Below, piece after piece: positions 1 through 8,800 of a DNA stretch of 64,000 nt. This stretch comes from Taibaiella sp965229095. GTDB taxonomy: Bacteria; Bacteroidota; Bacteroidia; Chitinophagales; Chitinophagaceae. The position numbers were made by a program, and so were the translations under genes. Under the pieces are notes generated by a model that was not told the DNA's origin, ran no database searches, and saw only the letters and a program-made list of their open reading frames with translations. How positions within the stretch are numbered: the first letter of the stretch is position 1; each line of letters starts with the position of its first letter. The stretch lies in the NCBI GenBank assembly GCA_965229095.1, contig OZ245855.1, positions 2,914,001 to 2,978,000 of the forward strand, read 5' to 3'.

Positions 1-432
1 AAATGTTTGCTTTTCTTCCGTAACAACGGCAGCTCCAGTGGTCGCATGCAACAAAGTAACATCCATACGGTACATATCGACCGTAGCCGGCTTGGCCGGT
101 GTTCCCTGTTGCTTTTCCCCTTTTGTAGCGCCAGGTGCCGACCATTGGTAATGAATAGCCCCTTTACCGATAAATACATTCACATCCGGGCTTGCCACTT
201 TGAAATCGATATCGGGCCGCTGACGGTCGTATTGATCCGTTACCTGGCCTGCATTTTCGATAAACACAAGCTGCTGGTAGGCAGTGGAGGCAGGCGACAG
301 CTTCACACCTGTCTTTTTACTAACAGGAAAGGCAGCGCCGGATGGGATGGGACCTGCTTTATGCTCCCGCGCATTCACCTGGACTATACCCATCGCTATG
401 CCTGCTATTAGCGTAAATACTTTTTTGTTCAT
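1..432 (-). CDS. N-terminal part of large secreted protein (DUF7948-like), runs off the left edge
   Basis: Reverse-strand reading frame, open from the ATG at 432 to the window edge; 144 codons are visible. It begins with a signal peptide (MNKKVFTLIAGIAMGIV). Residues from about 50 on read FIENAGQVTDQY, DIDFKVASPDVNVFIG, IHYQW and YRMDVTLL. This pattern (a protein 'free of' decay, then a hydrophilic beta-rich segment) is familiar from the N-terminal domain of very large Bacteroidota surface proteins that carry SBBP repeats and end in a T9SS or gliding-type sorting domain. The C-terminal half is outside the window, so the sorting domain is only expected. It is transcribed divergently from the histidine kinase gene at 585, with about 150 bp between them. 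Confidence 0.7.
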   Translation of the reverse strand, partial: MNKKVFTLIAGIAMGIVQVNAREHKAGPIPSGAAFPVSKKTGVKLSPASTAYQQLVFIENAGQVTDQYDRQRPDIDFKVASPDVNVFIGKGAIHYQWSAPGATKGEKQQGTPAKPATVDMYRMDVTLLHATTGAAVVTEEKQTF

Positions 433-584
433 AAATTGCTACTTTTATCTTTACTGTGAAAAATGCTGGTTCGTTCTTATTTTTTCTCCCTACAAAGAAC
501 GAATGTTTACTAATCAGGAAAAGAGAGTGAATGATCCATAGTTTTATTTACCATGCGTTTTCCTGCAACCATCATTATCCGGCC

Positions 585-2543
585 ATGAATCTTTTACGGG
601 AATACTTATCCTCAAAAGCAACCTTCTTTTTGTTGCTTTGCTGCCTCGGTTTTGCATCTATTACTCCCGCGCAGCAAAGCCGCCGGGAGTCGCAAAGGAT
701 CAATGCGCTGATCGACTCCGGGTCCGGGTTGATCAATACAAGATCCGATGAAGCCATGGCCTTATTCCGGCAAGCGCTGCAGGCCGCCCTGGATCAGAGG
801 CTGGGCACAGAAGCGATGGATGCTTTCAGCCATATCATTACGGTGTACAATAATAAAGGACAGTATGAAGATGCCCTTGCCGAAACAAGAAAAATGCAAG
901 GCATAGCCACTTCGCTCAAGCTGTACGACCTGTTACCTGCGGTGTACAATAGCCTGGCCAACCGTTTCCAGCGTAAAGGGCTTTACGATTCCTCCATGTT
1001 TTATTATTATGCGGCCATCGCCGAGGCAGAAAAAAGCAAAAGCATTGACCCCGCTACCTTACCTACCTTGTACACCAATCTGAGCGGCGTACTGGAAATT
1101 ACCGGCGATGATGAAAAAAGCCTTTCTTATCTGAGAAAAGCAGAGCGGATCGCCAGGGAGATAAAGCACGATCATTTACTGACACTCATCCTCATCAATA
1201 AGGGGAATACGTTCAACAACCTGCGGCAGACAGATTCCAGCATAGACAACCTGAAAGAAGGCCTGGCCCTGGCCAGGAGCAAGCATTTCCTGCAATGGCA
1301 GCACCTGGCCCTAAGTAACCTGGCGGGCAGCAGTTACGAAGAAGGCCGGTACCAGGATGCGCTCACTTACCTGGAAGAAGCGGTAAAGCTGAAAGGCGAC
1401 GTAGACCCTAATTACCGGAACACCAATATAACCCTGCTGGGCAAAGTACATTTTGCCCTGGGTAATTATAAGCTTGCCGAACGGTATATGTTGCAATCCC
1501 TGCAAATAGCCGATACCATGCATATTGCCCGGGGCAAGTTGCTGGGACACCAGATGCTGGCCGACCTGTATGCCAGACAAGGCGATTTCCAAAAGGCCTT
1601 CGGCCATCAGCAGACCTACCTTCAGTTAAAGGACAGCATCGAAGGCACCGAAACCAAATACAACATCAGCCAGTTGGATGTAAAATACCGGACAGCGCAA
1701 AAGGATAAGGAGATCGCGCAAAAGGCATTGCAGATAAGCCGGCAAAAGGCGCAGCTTAAACAGCGCAACCTGTGGATATTGGGCATATCGGCAGGCGCCT
1801 TGCTGCTGGCCGCCGTAGCCGCCTTGCTGTACAGCCTCTACCGCAGTAGCTGGCATCAGAAACGCTTCCAGGACGAGAAGCTACACAGCCTGGAACAGGA
1901 ACAGGAAATAGGGCAGTTAAAAGCCATGATGAAAGGAGAAGAAAAGGAAAGGATACGGATCGCACAGGACCTGCACGATGGCATAGGCGGCATGCTGGCT
2001 TCCATTAAGATGAACTTGCATGCGATCGGTGACGAAAAGCCCGAATTTATTGCTTTGCCCGGCTTTACCAGGGTCTCGGTAATGCTGGCCGATACCACGC
2101 AGGAAGTGCGCAAGACAGCACATAACCTGATGCCTGATGCCCTGAGCCGGCAGGGCCTTCGTGAAGCACTGTTGCTGTATTGCGAGAACAACAGCAACAG
2201 CCAGTTACAGGTAGCCTTGCAATATGATGTGGCGGAGGGCCTGGGCAAAGCGGCAGAGCTATTCCTCTACAGGATCGTGCAGGAGCTGGTCCAGAATATA
2301 GTAAAACATGCTAAAGCCAGCTATGCCGTTATCCAACTGATGCTGCACGAAGACCGTCTTAGCATAACGGTTGAAGATAACGGCATTGGTTTCGACCAAT
2401 CGCTCCCCGTTAAAGGCACGGGGCTACACAACCTGAAAGGTAAGGCGGAGACCTTACAGGGCTATGTTTCCATAGCCTCGAGAAAAAATAACGGCACTAC
2501 CGCCCATATCGAATTTGATTTCAGTAAGCTTAAAAATCTCTGA
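585..2543 (+). CDS. TPR-repeat sensor histidine kinase (HisKA_3 / NarX-type)
   Basis: Signal-transducing kinase paired with the regulator that follows. From the ATG at 585 (an in-frame ATG at 531 is possible but precedes no signal sequence) the protein has 652 residues: signal peptide to about residue 28, a tetratricopeptide-repeat periplasmic sensor to about 360, a coiled coil, one membrane helix at about 396-419, a second coiled coil, then a HisKA_3 dimerisation box with the phospho-acceptor in AQDLHDGIGG (His464), and a HATPase domain with ELVQNIVKHA, VEDNGIGFD and GTGLHNLKGKAE. This is the usual layout of Bacteroidota TPR kinases. The regulator starts 10 bp after the stop. The signal sensed is unknown. 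Nearby it lies an orphan lanthipeptide precursor, but no evidence links the two. Confidence 0.9.
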   Translation: MNLLREYLSSKATFFLLLCCLGFASITPAQQSRRESQRINALIDSGSGLINTRSDEAMALFRQALQAALDQRLGTEAMDAFSHIITVYNNKGQYEDALAETRKMQGIATSLKLYDLLPAVYNSLANRFQRKGLYDSSMFYYYAAIAEAEKSKSIDPATLPTLYTNLSGVLEITGDDEKSLSYLRKAERIAREIKHDHLLTLILINKGNTFNNLRQTDSSIDNLKEGLALARSKHFLQWQHLALSNLAGSSYEEGRYQDALTYLEEAVKLKGDVDPNYRNTNITLLGKVHFALGNYKLAERYMLQSLQIADTMHIARGKLLGHQMLADLYARQGDFQKAFGHQQTYLQLKDSIEGTETKYNISQLDVKYRTAQKDKEIAQKALQISRQKAQLKQRNLWILGISAGALLLAAVAALLYSLYRSSWHQKRFQDEKLHSLEQEQEIGQLKAMMKGEEKERIRIAQDLHDGIGGMLASIKMNLHAIGDEKPEFIALPGFTRVSVMLADTTQEVRKTAHNLMPDALSRQGLREALLLYCENNSNSQLQVALQYDVAEGLGKAAELFLYRIVQELVQNIVKHAKASYAVIQLMLHEDRLSITVEDNGIGFDQSLPVKGTGLHNLKGKAETLQGYVSIASRKNNGTTAHIEFDFSKLKNL

Positions 2544-2553
2544 TCCCGATTGC

Positions 2554-3192
2554 ATGAGTATATATATTGCCATTGCCGACGACCATCCGATGATCCTTGA
2601 CGGATTGCAGAACATCCTGCCGCACTACCCCGATGTGGTATTAAAAGGAAGTTACAAAAATGGGAACGCCTTACTCGAAGGGCTGGAAACGTTTCTACCC
2701 GACGTATTGTTGCTGGATATACAAATGCCCGATCTTACCGGCGACGAGCTGGCCCCGGTTTTGCTCAAACGGTACCCGGACCTGAAGATCCTGGTGTTGA
2801 CCAATTTCGACAGCGCTTTGTATGCCAATAATATGTTTAAGCGGGGAGTGCATGGCTATTTGCTGAAAACAGCGGAGAATAGTGTGCTGATAGAAGCCAT
2901 AAGGACAGTGTACGAAGGCCGGCAATACTTGCAGGACAGCATGAAGGAAAAGATAAGACAGATGAGCATCAGGGACAAGAATGCTTCGTTTTCCAAATCA
3001 ACCCTTACCCCGAGGGAGCTGGAAATACTCCAGCTTATCGTGAATGGCTACAGCGCTCCCCAGATCGCAGAGCAATGTTTCCTGAGCCAGCGTACGGTTG
3101 TGAACTACCGCACGAGTATTATGCTGAAACTGGATGTAAACAATACCGCCATGCTGGTTAAAAAGGCGCTCACCAGCGGCCTTGCAGAATAG
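2554..3192 (+). CDS. LuxR/NarL-type response regulator
   Basis: Cytoplasmic DNA-binding regulator, cognate of the kinase just upstream. The ATG at 2554 gives MSIYIAIADDHPMILDG, the typical start of a receiver domain; the longer frame from 2515 overlaps the kinase end and is unlikely. Acidic pocket D9-D10, phospho-acceptor Asp55 (in LLLDIQMPDL), conserved Lys105 (YLLKT). A LuxR-type helix-turn-helix occupies about residues 149-205 (LTPRELEILQLIVNGYS, then QIAEQCFLSQRTVVNYR). Length of 212 residues is normal for the NarL/FixJ family. Targets cannot be read from the sequence. Confidence 0.93.
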   Translation: MSIYIAIADDHPMILDGLQNILPHYPDVVLKGSYKNGNALLEGLETFLPDVLLLDIQMPDLTGDELAPVLLKRYPDLKILVLTNFDSALYANNMFKRGVHGYLLKTAENSVLIEAIRTVYEGRQYLQDSMKEKIRQMSIRDKNASFSKSTLTPRELEILQLIVNGYSAPQIAEQCFLSQRTVVNYRTSIMLKLDVNNTAMLVKKALTSGLAE

Positions 3193-3252
3193 GGCCCGTA
3201 CCACTCCAACAATGCAATGACAAGCCCGAAACGCGGGGGTAACGGTCACACC

Positions 3253-3486
3253 CTAGCGGAACTTCCTGATCACATTGATCAGGGAAAATATGGTACGGAG
3301 CATGAATACAGCAGAAACGATGCTGATGGTAGGCAGTAAATAGGCTGTTAGCAGTTGCATAAGAATCACTTTATCCTTTTCTTTATACAAAAGCTGTGCC
3401 AGAAAACGGGACGATAACGTGGTTGCTTCCCTTTTAACAAAAAGATCATCGGGATATCCCATTACCCATGCCTCATTTGCCATCAT
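3253..3486 (-). CDS. Small hypothetical membrane protein, possibly a gene remnant
   Basis: 77-residue frame with one clear hydrophobic segment (VILMQLLTAYLLPTISIVSA, about residues 39-58) and a basic C-terminus (NVIRKFR). I do not recognise the family. The last codons lie in an inverted repeat (3263-3286), and the ORF upstream in another frame (3473-3658) has no protein-like features, so this may be the surviving C-terminal end of a larger membrane protein. It lies 3' of the orphan lanthipeptide precursor on the same strand, about 265 bp away, which could mean co-transcription if the intervening hairpin is read through. Confidence 0.35.
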   Translation of the reverse strand: MMANEAWVMGYPDDLFVKREATTLSSRFLAQLLYKEKDKVILMQLLTAYLLPTISIVSAVFMLRTIFSLINVIRKFR

Positions 3487-3694
3487 CGTTGGGGCGTAAG
3501 GATATTGGGCCGCCAGCCCTACAAGAGCATATCTTATCGGTAATCGCCACAGGCTGCAGACCCGGCCGCCTTGCTACGGCATATATGCCCATCGCTTCCA
3601 CGTTGTAAATTGTGGTATCCCTTTCCCTGATATACAACGTGGGGACAATCATACCCACTCATGCAGACCGGATCGGGTTGTACGGTATTTATTG

Positions 3695-3729
3695 GTTTCC
3701 TGCGGTGCCACAGCAGCCCCGCAGGAAAC
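3695..3729 (-). terminator. Hairpin after the orphan lanthipeptide precursor
   Basis: Perfect 11-bp inverted repeat (GTTTCCTGCGG / CCGCAGGAAAC) with a 13-nt loop, 22 bp after the stop of the 3751-3972 gene. No strong T-tract follows, so it is a candidate terminator or 3' stabilising stem. Confidence 0.4.
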
Positions 3730-3750
3730 GACTTTACCTTAATAGCAGGA

Positions 3751-3972
3751 TTACATATCACAGGCGGTTGGCCAGGTAGGGCAAAGCGCACAGCCCGAAA
3801 GGTGGGACAGGCAACCGGTATCCCAGGAAGGCTCGCAATTCCTGCGCGAAAGCTGGCATACATTGATGCTGTCGGCTCCGCCCCGCACATAAGCGGCATC
3901 GGATGTTTTCAAAGCGCTGATCGTTTTTTTCTGCAAAACCAATTTTGATGAATGGACGTTTTTCTTTTTCAT
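3751..3972 (-). CDS. Orphan lanthipeptide-type precursor peptide (class I leader, double-Gly)
   Basis: 73 residues. The leader (1-32) begins MKKKNVHSSKLVLQKKTI and ends YVRGG, matching the pattern KL-x-L-x-K-x-TI-x2-L ... V-x-GG that is also seen in the precursor at 25536. This is the leader type of Bacteroidota class I lanthipeptides. The core (33-73) has six Cys (39, 46, 54, 61, 64, 71) and eight Ser/Thr, so several lanthionine rings are possible. ATG at 3972; the longer overlapping frame from 4078 has no protein-like character. No modification enzymes lie beside it; the nearest LanB/LanC set is about 22 kb away at 25.9-30.2 kb. Next to it on the other strand are a two-component system and a secreted nuclease. 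Processing by the distant enzymes is an inference. Confidence 0.75.
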   Translation of the reverse strand: MKKKNVHSSKLVLQKKTISALKTSDAAYVRGGADSINVCQLSRRNCEPSWDTGCLSHLSGCALCPTWPTACDM

Positions 3973-4216
3973 TGGATTTAATGTTTGGTTGAAACTGCAA
4001 ACTAAGCATTCCCACTGCTATTTTATTGCAGCGCCTGTTAATAATCCACAAAAATTGATGTAAGAATATTTTACGCATAGCTTCATTCCATATAATATCT
4101 GAAAAATGCCACCGCTTCTATGTATTGTATCTGTTCTGCAGCTCCGTTTATTACACTGCCATTCCGCGCCCGGCAATGATAATAATAGCTTAATACAACT
4201 CCCGTATTTTTACAAA

Positions 4217-5008
4217 GTGAAAAAACCAATTTACCTGATTGCCCTGCTGTCCTTAGGCATTTTATTAAGCTCCTGGGGACCGCTGGGACACCAAACCGTA
4301 GCCCGGATCGCAGAAAAACACTTATCGGCTCATGCAAAGCTTGCTGTTGCTGCACTGTTGGGCAACGACGACCTGGTTGCCGTTTCCAACTGGGCCGATG
4401 AAGTACGGCCGACCCCGGAATATAAACATACGGCTCCCTGGCATTACCTGAACCTGCCTTCCGGACTGGATTACACAGCGTTCTGTGATGCCCTGACCCA
4501 TCAGAACACCGAAAACATTTATACGGCAATTACACATTGTAAAAGCACCCTGCTCGACCATAACAGCACCCACGAACAAAAAGCCGAAGCCCTCAAATTC
4601 CTGGTACACCTGGTAGGCGACGCCCATCAACCGATGCATGTGAGCCGGGCCGAAGATAAAGGTGGCAATACCATACAGGTACAGTTTGATAATAAGGGCA
4701 CCAACCTCCATGCTTTGTGGGACAGCAAGCTGATAGAGCATCAGGGCAAGACTTTCGAAGCCATGGCGAATGATTATGACAAGCCCTCGGATAAGGAAAT
4801 TAAAGCATGGCAGCACGATGCCCTCATGCAATGGCTTTTTGAAAGCTATAAGATCAGCACTGCCCTTTATGCCGGAGTGGACAAGGGTAACAAGCTCGGC
4901 GAGGCTTACTACCAGGAACAGATCCCTGTAGTGGAACAGCGTATCGAAAAAGCAGGCATCCGGCTGGCAGGCTTACTGAACGACATTTTTGAAAACAATA
5001 CGCCCTGA
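4217..5008 (+). CDS. S1/P1-type zinc-dependent nuclease, secreted
   Basis: Predicted extracellular or periplasmic nuclease cleaving single-stranded DNA/RNA with a tri-zinc centre. The GTG at 4217 is chosen because it gives a clean signal peptide (VKKPIYLIALLSLGILLSS) that ends exactly before Trp20; in this family the mature N-terminal Trp is itself a zinc ligand. Other ligands are seen in WGPLGHQTVARIAEKHL, FLVHLVGDAHQPMHVSR, and GTNLHALWDSKLIEH. Length 263 residues is normal. The upstream frame extension to 4106 would bury the signal peptide and is rejected. It stands alone; no operon partner. Confidence 0.9.
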   Translation: MKKPIYLIALLSLGILLSSWGPLGHQTVARIAEKHLSAHAKLAVAALLGNDDLVAVSNWADEVRPTPEYKHTAPWHYLNLPSGLDYTAFCDALTHQNTENIYTAITHCKSTLLDHNSTHEQKAEALKFLVHLVGDAHQPMHVSRAEDKGGNTIQVQFDNKGTNLHALWDSKLIEHQGKTFEAMANDYDKPSDKEIKAWQHDALMQWLFESYKISTALYAGVDKGNKLGEAYYQEQIPVVEQRIEKAGIRLAGLLNDIFENNTP

Positions 5009-5076
5009 TAAGCACGTTTAATAATACCCCTGCACCATTTTGCACAGGCTGGCGGCAATAAACTATTTTTCCTTAC

Positions 5077-5361
5077 TGACTATCCGCATATAGGCAACAG
5101 ACACTCCAGTTGGTCATGTTGAATGTAGCTTGCGGAGCATGTGGAGTGAAGCATCCTGAATATTATTGAGATTTATAGCGATTGAGATGCTTCGGTTCCT
5201 TCGGAGACCTCAGCATGACCACGATTTAAGGTGATTACCAGGTAAAGCGCTCCGGTTCGCGACCTGATCCTGCAGTACTCGTTTTTATCCTATTAAATGG
5301 AATCAAAAATGGAACAAGGGTACAGTACAACATATCCTTATTTCCTGATTGCGGATAGTCA
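5077..5361. repeat. Short element with terminal inverted repeats and an internal imperfect palindrome
   Basis: A 12-bp inverted repeat (TGACTATCCGCA at 5077-5088, complement at 5350-5361) encloses an imperfect inverted repeat at 5112-5220, whose arms start GGTCATGTTGA and end CAGCATGACC and both contain GAAGCATC / GATGCTTC. The GTCATGCTGAGGTC...GAAGCATC type of sequence is a common interspersed intergenic repeat in Bacteroidota. It may be a MITE- or REP-like sequence. No ORF inside. The rest of the 5009-5862 gap holds nothing else I can support. Confidence 0.45.
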
Positions 5362-5862
5362 ATTTTTCTTTTCTGAAAGGCGTCAAAAAAGGATACGCTT
5401 CTTTTCTGCCGCAGTTATAAGATAATTTATTTTTCCCCATACGACGAGACAGCATCCTGTCTAATGAAAGGTTTCTTTATATCTATAAAGAATTGCCGGC
5501 TATTATGTTGTAGTATATTCCTCCCTGATGTCGCTTAATGAAAGCTTCTGCCGGCAAGCCTTCCGACAATACGAAAGTTATTACCTGCCACTTGTGCAAA
5601 CTTGCTCAATTGGTCCTTTTGAAAAAAGCGCCTGGTACTTTGACCAATGGAAATTGTCTGTTATTTACTATTATGACATGGTGCCTTGCCATTCATATAT
5701 AATTCCCAAACCCAACACCAGGCTATCCAACCACACAAAAATTTCAAGTCGTTTAACTGGCTAATGCTACAGCTATGTAAGCTTGCGAAAGCTTAACAGG
5801 GAGCTGTGCATTTAATTGAGCTTTGGCCAGGCTGCAAGAAAAATCTTATTTGTTTAAAACTC

Positions 5863-8800
5863 ATGAAGACGATGGTTACAAAATGGTCGCCGGGGAAATG
5901 GCGACAAAGAACGCGGATGTTGCTCCTGGCAATGATCCTGATGGTATGTAGCACGGCCCTGTATGCACAGGCCCCCGCTAACAATGAATGCTCCGGCGCC
6001 ATAGCCCTGGCAGCGCCCACTGGTACCTGCAGCAATACGGCAGGCACTACCGTAGGCGCTACGCTTTCGATGGCTGCGGCTCCCTGCAACGGCAATCCTG
6101 ATGATGATGTATGGTATTCTTTTGTAGCCAGTACCACCGATGTAAAAATCGACATATCCGGTACGGTTGCTGTAGTAGGCGGCAGTACAGATATGTATTT
6201 CCAGGTATTATCCGGAACCTGCGGATCATTTACCAGCTTATTGTGCAGCGACCCCGACAATGGCATTGTCGGAGGCCTTACACCCGGACAGACCTATTAC
6301 ATCAGGGTCTATACCTACAGTACAGGCGTAACTGCAAATTTTAATCTCTGTGTCACCAACTTCACCTCGGCGCCCACAGCTTGTGCTACCTTAAACAACC
6401 CGGCCAATAACAGCCAGGCTTCGACTTCGCCTAGCCTAGCCTGGGGCACGGTTACCAATGCCCTTACTTATGATGTGTACCTGGGTACCACCAATCCGCC
6501 TACAGCCATAGTGGCCACAACCAATACCAATTCTTATACCGTTACCCCAGCCCTGCCTGTAGGAACGGATTATTACTGGTATGTAGTGCCCAGGAACAGT
6601 GCCGGCGCTACAACAGGCTGCGCGACCAACACCCGAAAATTCACTACCGTAGCAGCACCTCCCAATAACGAATGTGCCAACGCAAGGGTCTTAACGCAGA
6701 CAGCCACCTGTACTAATCTGACAGATTCCACTGTAGGCGCTACATTTTCCATGGCGGCAGCCCCTTGCAGTGGCAATCCCGACGACGATGTATGGTTCTC
6801 CTTTGTCGCTACTGCCACAGATGCCAAAATCGCTTTATCCGGTGTAAGCGCCATTGCAGGCGGCAGTACGGATATGTATTTCCAGGTATTATCAGGAACT
6901 TGCGGATCGCTCACCAGCTTGCTGTGCAGCGATCCCGACAATGCGATTATCGGCGGTTTGACGGTAGGACAAACTTATTACATAAGGGTCTATACTTATG
7001 GCGCCGGTGTAACGGCCAAATTCAGCATTTGCGTCACTACGCTCACGGCTCCCAGTAGTTGCGCTACCCTAAACAATCCTGCTAACAATATCCAGGTAAC
7101 GGCGACACCATCTTTGACCTGGAGCAGCGTAACCAATGCCGTTGCTTATGATGTGTATATGGGCAGCACCAATCCGCCTACGACCTTGCTCACCACCATT
7201 AACGGCAATAGCAATACTTCTTATACTATTCCCTCGGCTTTGGCTTTAGGAGATTATTACTGGTATGTAGCGCCCAGGAACAGTGCAGGCGGTCCTACAA
7301 ACTGTTCGACCAATACCCGGAAATTCACGGTAGTAGCACCTCCCAGCAATGACGAGTGTACCAACGCCAAGGTATTGATACAAGCAGCCACCTGCACCAA
7401 TACTACTGATTCCACCGTAGGCGCTACCTCTTCCATGGCAGCGGCCCCTTGTAACGGCAATCCCGACGACGATATCTGGTATTCTTTCGTAGCTACGGCT
7501 TCTGATGCCAAGATCACCATTTCCGGCGTAACTGCCATAGCTGGCGGCAGTACGGATATGTATTTTCAATTGCTATCGGGCGCCTGCGGCTCGCTCAGCA
7601 GCTTGTTGTGCAGCGATCCTAACGAAGCCATTTACTCTGGCCTGACGGTTGGACAAACCTATTACATCAGGGTCTATACTTACAGTGCAGGCGTAACTGC
7701 CAAATTCAGCATCTGTGTTACTTCGCTGCCTGTACCTGTATGCGCTACGCTGGCCAGCCCCGCCAATAATGACCTGACACCGGCCACACTAGCCCTGAGC
7801 TGGAATAGCGTAACCAACGCCACGGCTTATGATGTGTACCTGGGCACTACGAATCCGCCTACAACATTACTCACTACCGTTAATGGCAATGGCACTACTT
7901 CTTATACGATACCTACGGCTTTGGCCCTGGGCAATTACTACTGGTATGTTGTTCCCAAAAATGGCAGCGGCGCTGCTACAGGATGTGCTGCCAACACCCG
8001 GAAATTCACGGCCGTAGGCCCACCCGCCAATGACGAGTGCAGCGGCGCCGAGGTTCTGACCGTTAACCCGGACTTTAACTGCGGTGCAACCACCAATGGT
8101 ACTACTGTTGCCGCCACACAGTCCAACGAGACGGCTCCTACCGTGAATGCTGCCGGGACCAATGACGATGTATGGTATACCTTTACAGCGACCAATGCAA
8201 TACACAAGATTTCCCTTACCAATATAACCGGTCTTGTTACCGATATGGCTATGGCTATCTACAGTGGTAACTGCGGCTCCCTGGTGCACATCCAATCCAG
8301 CGATCCGGAAACCATGACCGTAACCGGGCTTACTCCCGGCCAGAGTTATAAAGTGAGGGTCTATACTTATACCGCAACACCTGGCAGCTCTGCTTCCTTC
8401 ACGATATGTGTAGGCACTCCGCCACCGCCGCCGCCCAATGACAATTGCAACAATGCTATCGCTTTGACCGTAAATCCCGATTACAACTGTGGTACAACAA
8501 CCAACGGAACTACTGTGGGCGCTACGCAATCTACAGAGACCGCACCTACGGTAGGCGTATCCGGCGTCGATGATGATGTATGGTACTCTTTTACGGCAAC
8601 CAACACCAGTCATACCATTACCTTAAGCAACGTAACCGGCAACGTAACCGATATGGCTATGGCCATTTACAGCGGTAACTGCGGTACACTGGTACATGTT
8701 CAGTCCAGCGATCCTAATACTATGATCGTTAATGGTCTTACCGTGGGCCAGAACTATAAAATAAGGGTCTATACTTATTCTTCAACCTATAGTGATTGGG

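Noticed and set aside
3473..3658. 61-residue minus-strand ORF between the orphan precursor and the small membrane ORF
   Set aside because: No signal, no domain-like pattern and a composition unlike a protein; probably decayed sequence.
5528..5764. 78-residue plus-strand ORF in the gap before the giant surface protein
   Set aside because: No protein-like pattern, no upstream signals; chance frame in AT-rich sequence.
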